Origin: Ulva prolifera
Lineage: Eukaryota; Chlorophyta; Ulvophyceae; Ulvales; Ulvaceae
Assembly: GCA_023078555.1 (NCBI GenBank)
Contig: CM041196.1
Location: forward strand, 1,426,001-1,490,000
DNA: 64,000 nt
Reading direction: 5' to 3'
Numbering within the stretch: position 1 is the first letter of the stretch; the number at the start of each line of letters is the position of its first letter. Below are positions 1-11,155 of this stretch, one piece after another. The position numbers and the translations under genes are program-made. The notes beneath the pieces are model-generated. The model made no database searches and was not told the origin of the DNA. It saw only the letters and a list, made by a program, of their open reading frames with translations.

Positions 1-87
1 CACTGTGAAAGCCATGTGGGGCCGACAGAGCGGCAGCAACAGTGCGGCGTGTTGCCAGCAGCGGCCGCAGAGGTACTGACGGCACAC

Positions 88-3000
88 CTGCACGGCGTCG
101 TTGGTGGTGGGGTCGCTCCAGAGGAGGTCCATGAGGACGACGCCGCCCTGCTCCATCGTCAGCGGCCGGTAAAGCACCTCGATCTGCTTGATGCGGTTGA
201 TGCTGCGGCCGATGCCGCCGTGCATGCAGAGGATCTTGTTCTCAACGTGCGCAGCGAGCGGCAGCCAGTTGAACACCTGCACCGCGGCCCGACGAATCGC
301 ACACGTTTTTCTCATTATTGTTGCAGGCCGACACAGCGCTGACAACGTCCCGCGGCACGCCTGGCCGCACGGCCCCGCAGACGGGGCAGACACGAGCAGG
401 GGCGGTGAGTGGGCCAGAGCGGTGACTGCCTCATTCCAGAATTGTGCTGCGACATGCATCCGGCCGCAACAACACGGCGCTGTGATTGAATCACGGCATG
501 CCAAGGATCCAGCCGCAAAGCGCAGACACCTGGCCTACGCGACACACCGGTGGTACCTCCGCACGAGCGACTGCTGGTAGCACCATCGGCGGAAAAAAGT
601 GAGGACGCGATATCACCACCCCGCACAAGGACCCAGGCCGCCCGTCCAGGCTGCTAGACACCTGGCAACTGCGGGTGACAACGCCAGCGCGCACGAGGGG
701 CACACCTGGTTGATGCGCTGCCAGATGAACAGGCCGTACTCGCCCATGCGCTCGACGCACTCCATGCGGAAGCCGAAAAGCGCGTTGATGTCCGCGGCCT
801 CGTGGTTGCCGCGCAGCAGGTGGATCGACCGCGGGTACTCGATCTTGAGGGCGAGCAGCAGGCAGATCGTCTCGAGGGAGTGCGCGCCGCGGTCGACGTA
901 GTCCCCAAGGAAGAGGTAGTCGATGTACGTGATGTCCCCAGCTGTGCTCGGCATGCCGTACTCCTGCACGCCGCAGCTGCGTCGGCAGCCACCCCGGAGC
1001 ACGCAGCGCTGGTGGGAGCCCCCGCTGTCTGCTGGCTGTTCAAACCACCTAGCCTGCTGGTACGATGGAGGTGCGGGGTGGTGATGCGTGGTGTGCGGGG
1101 GCCGCGGCGGCGGCGGCGGGTTACGTGTTACATGGGCATATTCGGGAGGCAGGTGGCACTGGACGGACAGCGCACAACGCCATTGGCGTCAGCGGATGCA
1201 GCATGGGGCTGCGAGTGGAGGATGCGTGGGTGGTCGCATGGGCATAGCTGAGGTGGAGCTGTGTCAGGTTGGCAGCACTGGGGCATGATCGGGCAGGGCC
1301 AGCGGACCTGGAACAGGCGCATGAGGTCCCCAAACTGCCCGTGCAGGTCCCCGAAGATCTTGATCGGCGCCTTGAGCTTCAGAACCGTTGGCTCCTGCTG
1401 CAGCACGGCCTCGGCCATGCCACACAGCTCGTTCAGCTCCTTGCCGTGCAGGAAGAAGTTGGATCGATCCTCCGGAGGATACCTGCAGCAGCACAGTAAC
1501 GGTGTCAGAGAGACGGTATCCGACACACATCTGTGCGACTCTCCTTCTTCTCTTAACTGCTGGAGGGTGAGAGAGAGCGACATCTCTTGAGCTAGACAAC
1601 CTGTCGCAATCGATATGCAGCACGGCCTGCAGATGGCAGGTTCATCGGCGCGCTGAAAAGCACACGGCACAGCTCCCAGCTGCACCGACGCCTTAACACC
1701 GAATGCCATGCACCGGCACCAGCAGGACAAGGCTGGCTGCCGCACACATTTCCCAATGAGCAACCTTGGACATCGCATGCGCATATCCATTTGGACAACA
1801 GCTGCACGGGGCGGGCACAGCAGGGCGCACCACTCGTGCGGCCGCAGCAGGTCCTGGATCACCCGACGGTGGATCGACGTTTCGTTGCCCGGCATGTTGA
1901 ACACCGAGCCGCGCTGCGGGTCCTGCACCGCGAACTTTGACGGGGTGTTGGTCATCGGCACGCCGGTCATCGTGACCCCCGCCGCGACGCGCCGCCCCTC
2001 GTTCTCGAACTGGTCGATACCGAGCTGCAGCACGATCCCCCGCATGCTGCCGCTCTGGTTGTTCGCGACGACGACCGCGCGGTGGAACAGCCGGACCTGC
2101 TGCTCCCCCTCCTCGCCGTCCGCCGGCGGCGTTGGCATCGGCCGCGTCGCGCCCTCCTTGTCGTCGGCGCCCGTCAGCGAGTCATCCGTGCCCTCCGTGC
2201 CCTCCATGTTCGTGCGGTGCACGATGAGCGAGCTCGCGGCCGCGGCCTCCTCGGCCGCGTTGTGCGCGAGCATGCTCGCCGCCTGGTTCGTCGACTCAGA
2301 CCACTTCATCCAGGGCGGCGAGCGGGGGTCGTACATCGCGGTGTCCTTCATGCCACCGTCGTCCGCGAGCAGGAGGTCGCTATGGAGGGTGCTGCCGACG
2401 AGGCCGCCATAGATGAAGATGTAAGGCCCAACCGCCGCCACGGCGTGCCTGCACCGCAGCCACATTACAGAACAGTGATGCATGAAGGGCAGAGAATGGC
2501 TTTTATGCATGGCTGCTTGCACCGTATACCTTAGTGTTGACACCGATGTGGCTGTGACTGCGACGGGGTCAGGGACAGGAATGATGGCGATGCAACTGAC
2601 ATGACCCTTCGCGGCCGCGTGGCTGCAGGGCTGCTGGCTGCTCCGATCAGACTCCTGCACCGCCATCTCCAGGGAGGCTGGTGTACGACACGACAATGCG
2701 AATGCGGATAGCATGCCAACAGCTGCGTCCGGATGCATGGCCACCGATGAACGAGCGGCGCCGCCGAGACGCTGCTGGCGAACGAAGCTCCTTGCGCAAT
2801 CACAGTTTTGAAGCTCTCTACTTCATCAGGACAGATCTAGTACACACCACCGCGACGAAGGACACGTGTGCAGGAGGAAGCTCACCGGCAACGCCTGCTG
2901 AGGTCGTCCGAGCCTTCCCGGACAGCTGGGGAGGCCCACATCCCCGCTGTACTGTCGAGAATGAGAATGCTATCCTTCTTGTCGACCATCTTGCCTCCGC

Positions 3001-4538
3001 CGAGAGATCCCCCAGACACATGCAGGCGAGCACCGACAAACACGGCAGCGTGCTGATACCGCCCTACCGGCATGTTGTTCGGAGCAGCAGCCCATTCCCA
3101 ACGCCCGTCACGGTGCCGGGCTAGGCCGTATGCATCATTCAGCGGGTGGCCCTTCTCCGATCGTCCGCCACATAGCAGCAGCAAGCCGTCCTGCCTGGCG
3201 GCTGCAGTCGCGTACATGCTGCAGGCAAACAGAGCTGTGAATTTGTGCCTCTGCGGTGGTGTTGACATGCAAACATGTCTGCAGTTCAACGCCCCTGGGC
3301 TGCAGCGATGCTGTCCTGGGGTGGCCTGCGGACACGGTATCTGTTACACCAGCTTGCACCACTGGAAGATCTTCCTCAACGACAACTGTGGAACAGTGAC
3401 ACAATAATCTGGGTCAATGGGAGCACTTGTTCCGTGAGTGGCAGGGCTTGTGTCGCTGGTCAGCCCTGATCGGTCAAGCAGCATCACGACCAGTGGTATG
3501 CACAAAGCAGTCCTATGGGTCTGAGCTGTTGACATATGAATGAGGCTCACCGTGCAGGCGGGTTGATCCCATGGGCAGACACTTTCCGCCACTGATATGG
3601 CTTCTCAGATGTATCCAAGGACCATGCATCTGACAGTGTGTTGCGGCCGTCATTGCCACCCATGGCAACGATGAATCTGTTTGCCACCAGCGCAAGAGTA
3701 TGTGCGTATCTTGCACTGGGTCCTTGTCCATTCACAAATACCCTGCTCGGCCAGATAAGAGTAAGCACACAACGATAAGTCACTGCACCACAAATGTTGG
3801 CTACCCCGCACCAGACCTCCGACAACAAATTCTACGACCTTCAGAGTGGACTCATACCTGTGCCAACGAGGTTGTTCTGGGTTTGAGAAGTCAAGAACAT
3901 GCAAGTCCTCTGAAGCCAGTCCAGCTGGACCAATACCTCCCTGGACGCCAATGCACACCAAGATTAGCACTTACAAAGCTGAAATTACAGTTCAGATAAC
4001 CTGAGTGAGTTTGTCCGTAACGTACTTGCACAACCATCATACTCCCAACAGCAACAGCTGCATGGGCTGCCCTCGGAGCCGGCAGATCACCCAGAGGTTC
4101 GATCTTTGACCATTTCCCGGTCTCAAAGTCCATTATGTGAACATCATTTGTTGCCCCCGCAAGGCGGATGCCTGCAAAACACAAGGCGGTGTCGCAGCAA
4201 CATGCGTTGGGAGTGATAGATCGGAGCGCATGTCAGAGATCGCACCAGCCGCAGTTGCAGCTGGCTGTGTTCCTCCATCTGGACCTTCAAGAGCGGTCGC
4301 GCCACCTGTACGCGCACAGTACCGGTTCGAGGGCTTGCTCTGCAGCAGAAACGACCACAGCGTAACGATCTTCTTTAGCACACTCACCGAACATAACTAG
4401 CTTTGACGATGAGAGCTTTTGATCGGCTCCAATTACTACAGTCAGCGTGTGACCACATCTTGGACCTGGATTGGCGCCTTCGACGGGAAAGGGGATGGGG
4501 ACGGGAGCAGGTTCAACGTGGGTGGCCTCCATGGCCAT
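88..4538 (-). CDS. BSL: BSU1-like (BSL) Kelch-repeat Ser/Thr phosphatase, 3' part outside window
   Basis: This gene encodes a PPKL/BSL protein: an N-terminal Kelch propeller followed by a PP1-type metallophosphatase. In plants this family dephosphorylates GSK3-like kinases in brassinosteroid signalling; the algal role is not known to me. Ten exons fit with consistent phase: 4538-4388, 4305-4246, 4171-4026, 3940-3858, 3742-3551, 3218-2886, 2448-1831, 1482-1308, 963-706 and 276-88 (735 codons). The donor at 88 leads off the left edge. Kelch motifs include [34 protein letters not shown] and RYQHAAVFV. The link carries the family signature LHIRRAVVV-like FHRAVVVA and [10 protein letters not shown]. 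Phosphatase metal-binding motifs are all present: GDLHGQ, GDYVDRG, GNHEA and HGGIGRS. The ATG at 4538 is preceded by an in-frame TAG three codons upstream. Family identity is very sure; exon borders are inferred by hand. Confidence 0.93.
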
Positions 4539-5382
4539 TAGAAGCTACTCTAGCCTTCAGAAATTTGCAACCATGCGCTTACATGCGAAAAACTTTGCTC
4601 CGGGCACCTAGGCATCGACTTGTAGGAACTAGTCTGTCTTGATGCTCAGTCAACCAGATGACACATGTCGGTGTTCTAAACAATCGACATGAAGATCGCG
4701 AGGCGCTAATCATTCATCAATTGTTCCTCGATGCCCTTTACCTTCGCTCTCACGGCTCCCTGAACAGAAACAGTGCGTCTCCGTGCCTGCCGCGCTCAAC
4801 GCGGCACGTCGATCGTCAGGACTTTGAAGACGCATAGAAACACAGCATATAATTCTTGAAATGCTGCATCCATCTCGTGTGGAAGCCTTTGTGTAGCGTC
4901 TCATGTGATGCGACCTGCTGAAATGCGCATCCCTTGACCGTGAATGATCGTGATGCCGAAGCATGCTGTCGCCAGGTGCGACTTCGTGACGTTCTCAAAG
5001 TTCACATATATTTACGTCTGTGAACAGATGCTATTTTATTCAGCGCGTGACGTAGTCCTGGCTGCTTTCCGGTAACTTACAGTCCAACAGGGGACGGGTG
5101 ATTGAATCTCTTCTTGACAGTCGCAGCTGTTGCAGCGGTGCAGTATTGCATACAATACGCAGGGACAGTACCACCTGTGCTGCTTGCACCTGTGCGTCAG
5201 TATATCTCTAAGTGAAGATCAATAATCTGGGAAACATAAAGTGTATCCATCTATCCGCGACGGGCAGCAGCTCCATCACCACATCATAGGCCTGCGAGCA
5301 GCGTATTGCTTGCATTGGCCCTATACTTGACCCCTCAAGCACATCTCATATGTTCATATAGCTTTATCTGACTGATACTGTC
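4539..5382. other. Intergenic region between divergent BSL and Mpv17-family genes
   Basis: About 840 bases between the presumed start codons of two divergent genes, so it should hold both promoters. AT content is higher than in exons. I saw no clear TATA box, repeat or extra reading frame worth calling; short ORFs on the minus strand (4710-4998) look like chance. Confidence 0.5.
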
Positions 5383-7036
5383 ATGGTTGCGACTCCTGTC
5401 CGACCTACCTCCCGCGGTTGGGTCGAGTCCATATGGAGCTCGTACTTGGCGCAGTTGAAGCAAAGACCGCTGCAGTCGAAGGTGCTACACATGACTCCAT
5501 TGAACTGGCCTAAACAACCCTTGATGAACTGACAAACGCAACGTGGCCTTCCTTGCAGGCTTTAACATCCGCTGTAATTTTGTCAATGTCTGACATTATT
5601 TCTCAGCTGATTGGGGGCCGACCATTCTCCATCAAGCGCAATATTTTTGTTGCAGTACGCTTTTCACTGGCAAGAATTGTCGTCACAGATAGGGACTTCT
5701 GCTGTCGTGCAGTCCACGGTGCAAATGTTGAGCTTGCTTTGATTCTGTGGAATCTTGAGTACAGACGGAGTTGCAGTACGTATCGTGATATGCCCTGCGA
5801 CTTGAACAAGAATATTTGGCACGGACGGCGTTGCATTGGACCAGATATGTTCTATATTCTGTTTCAACTGCCCAGATCCGGTGGCATGTTGCTATATACA
5901 CGTGAGCATGCATGTTGCTGTGCCACAGTGCGTAAGGCCAAGCTGCTGTGAAACGAAACACCTAGAAATGGGTATTGGCTTCATCACAGGTGTTTTGCAG
6001 TCTCAAGCTGCGTGTGTGCATGTAGATCTGGGGATATGTTTGGGCAGGACCCAGTGCACACTACTGGCAAGGCTTCATGCACAAACTGTCCTCAAAAACA
6101 GACATCAAGACCGTACTCATGAAGGCACGTTCCGGAATCGAGCTTCTGTCATGTTGTCGCGGCATCAGTGGTCGTGCTCCACAGCAGGTTCACATGAACA
6201 CACTCAGCTTGTGTACCTTGGGCTGTACATCTGGGGTGTACATCCATGGGGAATGCAGAACGAGCATTCCACTGGGCCAGATCTGCAGCAGTCGGAGACG
6301 GTAGCTTTCATGTGGGAACAGCGTTACAGGAGTCTTGGAGTCGAGGTTGTGCATGTGCAGCATAGATCAGGTGACGGTGGCATGCATGTTCAGGTCATTA
6401 TCGACCAGGTGACATATGGTCCAGTCAACAACATCGCCAACATGACTTTCTTTGCACTGATGGTCGAAAGTGCGCCCTATATGTCCCAGAACACATGGAA
6501 GCTATGCAGCGCATTGCAGTCTCATGAGTATGTATGTTTGCACTCTGCCCAGTTGGGGTTGTGCTGGAGAAATTCTGGCTATGCCACAGCACCTCGCCTC
6601 TGTGTCTGTGACCTTAATCTTGTGGTGAAAATTTTGTCGACAGAGACTGAGAAGTCCAGTACTCATCTCGACCATGTGCATATGAACTTGTGCAGCGTAC
6701 TACCAACTGTTGACTTCAGAGACAACCAGTCATGGCTTCCTTGCTCATGCAGGCAAAGGGTGGAAGCATTTGATTGCAAAGATCATGCAGGACTATCCCG
6801 CAGTGCAGCTGAATGGATGGAAACTATGGCCAGCAGCTGCGATGCTCAACTACCGCTACGTCCCATTGAACCTGCGGGTCCTGTTCTTGAACGTCGTCGC
6901 ATTGGGATGGTGCGATGGCCTCTTCTGGATTGCATTCACTTCGTTGTGGAAGCCGGCCCCTGCGACCACACACATTTGGCTTATATGGTTTGATGTCAGA
7001 CTTCTGACTCCTAGGAGGAAAAACAACGCTCTTTGA
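5383..7036 (+). CDS. Mpv17/PMP22 (PXMP2) family membrane protein
   Basis: This gene encodes a small four-helix membrane protein of the Mpv17/PMP22 family, found in peroxisomal, mitochondrial and plastid membranes, where members are thought to form channels. Exons: 5383-5481 (ATG; YLAQLKQRPLQSK, the usual N-terminal signature), 5559 to about 5690 (ALTSAVILSMSDIISQ), 5966-5989 (MGIGFIT), 6048-6124 (GPSAHYWQGFMHKL), 6394-6469 (VIIDQVTYGPVNNI), 6753 to the stop at 7036 (NGWKLWPAAAMLNYRYVPL, then NVVALGWCDGLFW). These blocks fall in family order and most phases agree. The junction between exons 2 and 3 is unresolved. The intron after 6124 appears to begin GC (AAG|GCACGT). The tail after about 6960 runs past the usual family end and may instead be spliced. 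The subcellular site cannot be told from the sequence. Confidence 0.85.
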
Positions 7037-8096
7037 CGAAAGATGGTGTCATGGGCCAATGGCCAAGGATGACCCGTGCATGCCTTAGATTCTCCAGAGA
7101 CCCTCCTTTGCATTCCTGAAACTCCTGAAACTTGCTGATGTGCTGGATAGAGCATGAGATCTCCATCCTGTTTCACCCTGTGGGAACAAGCGGGAGGGGT
7201 TTGACTACTAATACACATGTTGACCGCAGGAGGTGCATGTAGATGGTCATGGTGCTGCTGTTTGCCTCGTGTTTCTTGCTGTGGTGCTGTCTTTCTGTTA
7301 CACCAGTTGAATCCCCTGCTGTGTTTCTGTTACACAAGTTGGATCCCCTGCCGCATACTGCTATCGTGCGACACCAGTTTGCCATGGCATGCAGGTCGAC
7401 CTTCTTAAACGCATCTGCTACATACAAGCCCAAGGTTGAGTGAGCTCAAGCCCACTGCAAAACGTGCCTGCGTCTGCAGTGGTCAGATTAATGGGCGATG
7501 CAGCTGATTGCAGCTGATTGGTCGCTGAAAGGGCCCGCCATGCCATCTTTCGTACCACTACTAATGACACCTGAATTCACAGGGCAGGAATTTTGCGGCT
7601 AACATTTGTGTGTGGAGCCTGCAATGTGTCCAGCCTCTAGAAAATAAATAAAGGCTTTGTGACAGGTTGTGGCAAAGATGAGAGCCCCGCCTGGGTTCCC
7701 TAAACGTTCTGTTCAGTCACCCGTAGATTTGAAATCGTTTCAATCACGCGACAGCAATACTCGTCAGCCTGCCGTCGGGTGCACTGTACTCTGTACAGTA
7801 GCGATGCTTTGTTGGCACACCAGGAAGTGAGAGCGGATATAGAATGAAGTATGCACACAAAGGGTCAGCACACAACGATGAACGTGGAATTTGAGGCTAT
7901 TCCAGGATTATGTGAAAGGATATGCTTCGCCAGCTGACTCCTCCAGCCCACGGCAGTACAGAGAATAACGACTTGCCAAGTGTAGCACACGAAACTGCAT
8001 GACGACAGGAGCAATGCATAACATGATTTGGAGGCACGAAATTGCATTCGCGATGGTATCGATCGCCCAAGATATGGCTCGTGCTGTCAAATGACT
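7037..8096. other. Intergenic stretch with a short direct repeat
   Basis: About 1 kb with no recognisable gene. Positions 7292-7355 hold two copies of a 32-bp unit beginning tttctgttacac. The 66-codon ORF spanning it (from 7243) is hydrophobic at its start, but nothing else supports it as a gene. Confidence 0.45.
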
Positions 8097-8103
8097 GCAA
8101 GAG
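8097..8103. repeat. Left target-site duplication of the TIR element
   Basis: The heptamer GCAAGAG directly precedes the left terminal inverted repeat, and the same seven bases follow the right one at 10947-10953. This is what a staggered-cut DNA-transposon insertion leaves. Confidence 0.8.
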
Positions 8104-8276
8104 CAGTTATGTTTCGCGTCGAAAGGGGCCCAGCAGCCTGCCAGCAGCCCCCAATCGCACCCAAACCACCAGGCTGCCAGCCTGCCAACTCCGGTGGCCA
8201 AACTCCAGCCTCAAACTCGCATGTGCCATCATGCACCACACAGCCTCAAACTTGACACAAGTACCACTCTATATCT
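8104..8276 (+). repeat. Left terminal inverted repeat
   Basis: 173 bp matching the reverse complement of 10774-10946. The inner half (atgtgccatcatgcaccaca and onward to the accactctat block) is the best conserved. Confidence 0.85.
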
Positions 8277-9249
8277 GCAGATTATGTCTACTCATTTTCA
8301 GCTGCATCGAACACCTCTGCGTGACCTCGGCTCTGGTAGCTGTCGGCCCAGCGTGATTGTGTCCGTGCCACCGTTCTCTCGCAAATTCTGTGCCTGTGAT
8401 GACACAGTATGGCTTCATTTGACTAGCTGCTGTGCCATACGAATTATATTATAGCAACGTGCTGTGTCTGACGTACAGCATCTGTATCCTCGTGTCGAAT
8501 ACGGCTTCTTCAGAGCGCAAGCAACGCGCAAGAAACCGTACCGTCGCATTGCCGGCTACATGAAAGCTTCCAACAGGTGCCTTACAGCGGTGCTCATGGA
8601 TGCCATGTCAATGCCGCGCTGCGTGCGCACACAGGTCCTACAAAAACGTGCATGTCGTGTGGGTGAAGGATCGCAGCCCGTCTTTGAACACACATGCGAA
8701 GGAGGCTGCAGCCGATGTCTGTCCGAAACTGTAGCTGTAAGCGTGGATCAGGAACACGGGATATCTTGTTGCCAAACGGAACACCACCACAGTTGCCGTA
8801 CAGGCGGTGTGTGCCTTACAGCCCAACTGCTGCAGCAGCATTGGTCCCCACGCTTGATTGCACTTGTTTCAATGGATTCATCGCTGCCTCGTTGCGGGAA
8901 TTAATGTACTGGTCGCGAAAGACCGTGCCAGCACGCTGTCTTAACATAACTGCTCCACATCAAGGGCTGCAGATCTGCAGAAACATTGCAAACATAGCTG
9001 CCTATCCACCTCGCTGCATACAGCTGCACCTCGCTACACATAGCTCGACACAACCACCAAAACAAGAGGTCCAATTCGATCATCGCTCAGACATCGTTGC
9101 AGAGCAAGAACATGCCTCTGCAACAAACTGGCAGTCATCAGCAGAGCAAGTGCAACACGCCCACCATTGATACTTGAGCTGGGTCTTAATGTACATGCAA
9201 AGGTACCGGAGTATGTAACCTCTGCAATGGAATGAGTACATGCCAACAC

Positions 9250-9890
9250 GGGTGTGCTGTGCGAGAGTCTGGTGCGCACAGCACAAGCACGGCTCATCAA
9301 CATGCACGCAATGTGCAGCAGCTGCAGCTGAATATTGGCAGCCATACTCCTTGATACAGGTGCATCTACATATTCAAATGTCAGAGATGTGTGATCTCCA
9401 GTTCCAGAGCAGTGAGCTGGGGTGTGCTGTGCGAGTGCCGTAAATTTGCCGTATTGTGTGCCAGCACAAGCGCAGACCATCTCCATGCACGCGATGTGCA
9501 GCAGCTGCAGCTGAATATTGGCAGCCATACTCCTTGAGACAGGTGCATCAACGTATTCAAATGTCAGAGCTGTGCGACCTCCATTTCCACAGTGGTGAGC
9601 TGGGGTGTGCTGTGCGAGTGCCGTAAATTTGCCGTATTGTGTGCCAGCACAAGCGCAGACCATCTCCATGCACGCAATGTGCAGCAGCTGCAGCTGAATA
9701 TTGGCAGCCATACTCCTTGAGACAGGTGCATCAACATATTCAAATTTCAGAGCTGTGCGACCTCCAGTTCCACAGTGGTGAGCTGGGGTGTGCTGTATGA
9801 GTGCCGCAGATGTGCCGATCTGCGTGCCGGCACAGGCATATACCAACATACTGCACTCAATGTGCAGCTGAAGCTGCAGGTTAGTCGTCG
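9250..9890. repeat. 183-bp tandem repeat (about 3.5 copies) inside the TIR element
   Basis: Units start at 9416, 9599 and 9782 with an exact period of 183 bp; a diverged earlier unit starts near 9250, and the array fades out after about 9880. Each unit opens gctggggtgtgctgtg. Because 183 is 61 codons, the minus-strand frame stays open through all copies and yields a 337-codon ORF (9034-10047) with repeated SMAANIQLQLLHIACM blocks. I regard the ORF as a by-product of the period rather than proof of a protein. Confidence 0.85.
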
Positions 9891-10773
9891 CAGTCCTTGT
9901 CATGTGCAGAAAAGCTTGGGCCTCTATTGATGGAAGCAAGAATGGACAGGCGGTACATGATTCTGGGCTCTCTAGAGCTGAACTGCATTGCTCAGCACCA
10001 GTGCCTCCTGATCCGGCTGAAGGACAGCAGCTGCACTCTTTGTCCATTCGAAATTATACAACAGCTGCTCCTGTAGCTTTGTAGACGGTGCATGTCAGCT
10101 GGTGTGTGCAAGCGGGTTGCTGAGTTCTGCTGAGTTCTTCTTGAAACAGTCGTCGCAGCACATCCATTGCATCAAGCCAAAGAAGTCTACGCAAATGTAA
10201 GTATATTCTGTAAACTAATATACAAACTGCAGCCCGCAATGATAGGCTGGACACCGATCAGGCAGAAACAGTTCTGGATGGACCTCCACCACTGGAGGAT
10301 ATCATGAATTTCTATTGCATGATAGGATAAGCTGGAGATTTTCTCACCGAATGCAGATCGGAGGCAACTGCATTGCTTTTGCTCTGCACTCAGCTGGAAC
10401 TGCATACTCCAAATATGAACGATGGAATCTACGTGCTGAAGTACAGATGCAGCGATGCCACTTGCAGGACCAGATTAGCCATACACAGGAAGTTTTGTAC
10501 ATACTGGCGTCCTTGGGACGTTCAGTGAGCGGCAGCGGTGCAGCAACGGTGTTGCCTGGCGATCACCACACCATCGACCATTTACGTCGCGTACAAAAAG
10601 CATCAGGTGTAGCAGCGAATCAAACTAATCTATGCTGTGTCATCACCAGCACAAGCTTGTGGAGAGACAGGTTGCACGGGCACCCCCACGCTGGCGAGCG
10701 GGGCCTACAGCTACCAGTGGCGAGATCACTCATAGACGCTCGATGCGGCTGAAACTATGCAGTAACAATATTG

Positions 10774-10946
10774 AGACATAGAGTGGTACTTGTGTCAAGT
10801 TTGAGGCTGTGTGGTGCATGATGGCACATGCGAGTTTCAGGCCTGAGTTTGGCCACCGGACTTGGCAGGCTGGCAGCGTGGTGGTCTGGGTGCGATAGGG
10901 GGCTGCGGGCATGCTGCTGGGTCCGTTTTAACGCGAAACATAACTG
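10774..10946 (-). repeat. Right terminal inverted repeat
   Basis: Inverted partner of 8104-8276, followed directly by the duplicated GCAAGAG at 10947-10953. Confidence 0.85.
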
Positions 10947-11155
10947 GCAAGAGGGCGTGCATTCTCCACAGTTGACCCGATCCATGAATGCATGGCGTTA
11001 CGGCTTGCAGCCGGACGTGATCAGACTGGTGCCGTCACCGGTTTCCATCTTCACAGACGACAGCCAGTTGTTAGTGCTTGTAATATAAACGTCCATTTCT
11101 GTGCTGAAAGGTGCATCTGGGACGTTCCGGAACCGTTTGACTGGGTGAAGACAAC

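Larger units (their letters stand above)
8104..10946. mobile_element. Non-autonomous DNA transposon with 173-bp terminal inverted repeats
   Basis: The element is 2843 bp long, bounded by inverted repeats at 8104-8276 and 10774-10946, with outer ends cagttatgtttcgcg / cgcgaaacataactg. The arms are near-identical over 173 bp with scattered substitutions. A 7-bp direct duplication, GCAAGAG, flanks it on both sides, so the borders are precise. Inside I see no transposase motif: the larger ORFs (8464-8904 plus; 9034-10047 minus) do not resemble any transposase I know, and the second is explained by the in-phase 183-bp repeat. Long TIRs with a 7-8 bp duplication would suit Mutator-like or P-like superfamilies; the terminal CAG also recalls hAT. 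I cannot assign the superfamily. Confidence 0.85.

Noticed and set aside
5836-6993. 385-codon plus-strand ORF as a single-exon protein
   Set aside because: Its Mpv17-like part (IIDQVTYGP) is one exon; the rest of the frame is intron read-through, and other Mpv17 exons lie in other frames.
9034-10047. 337-codon minus-strand ORF as a protein gene
   Set aside because: It is open because the 183-bp repeat period is a multiple of three. It lies inside a transposon without transposase motifs, and no known domain is visible.
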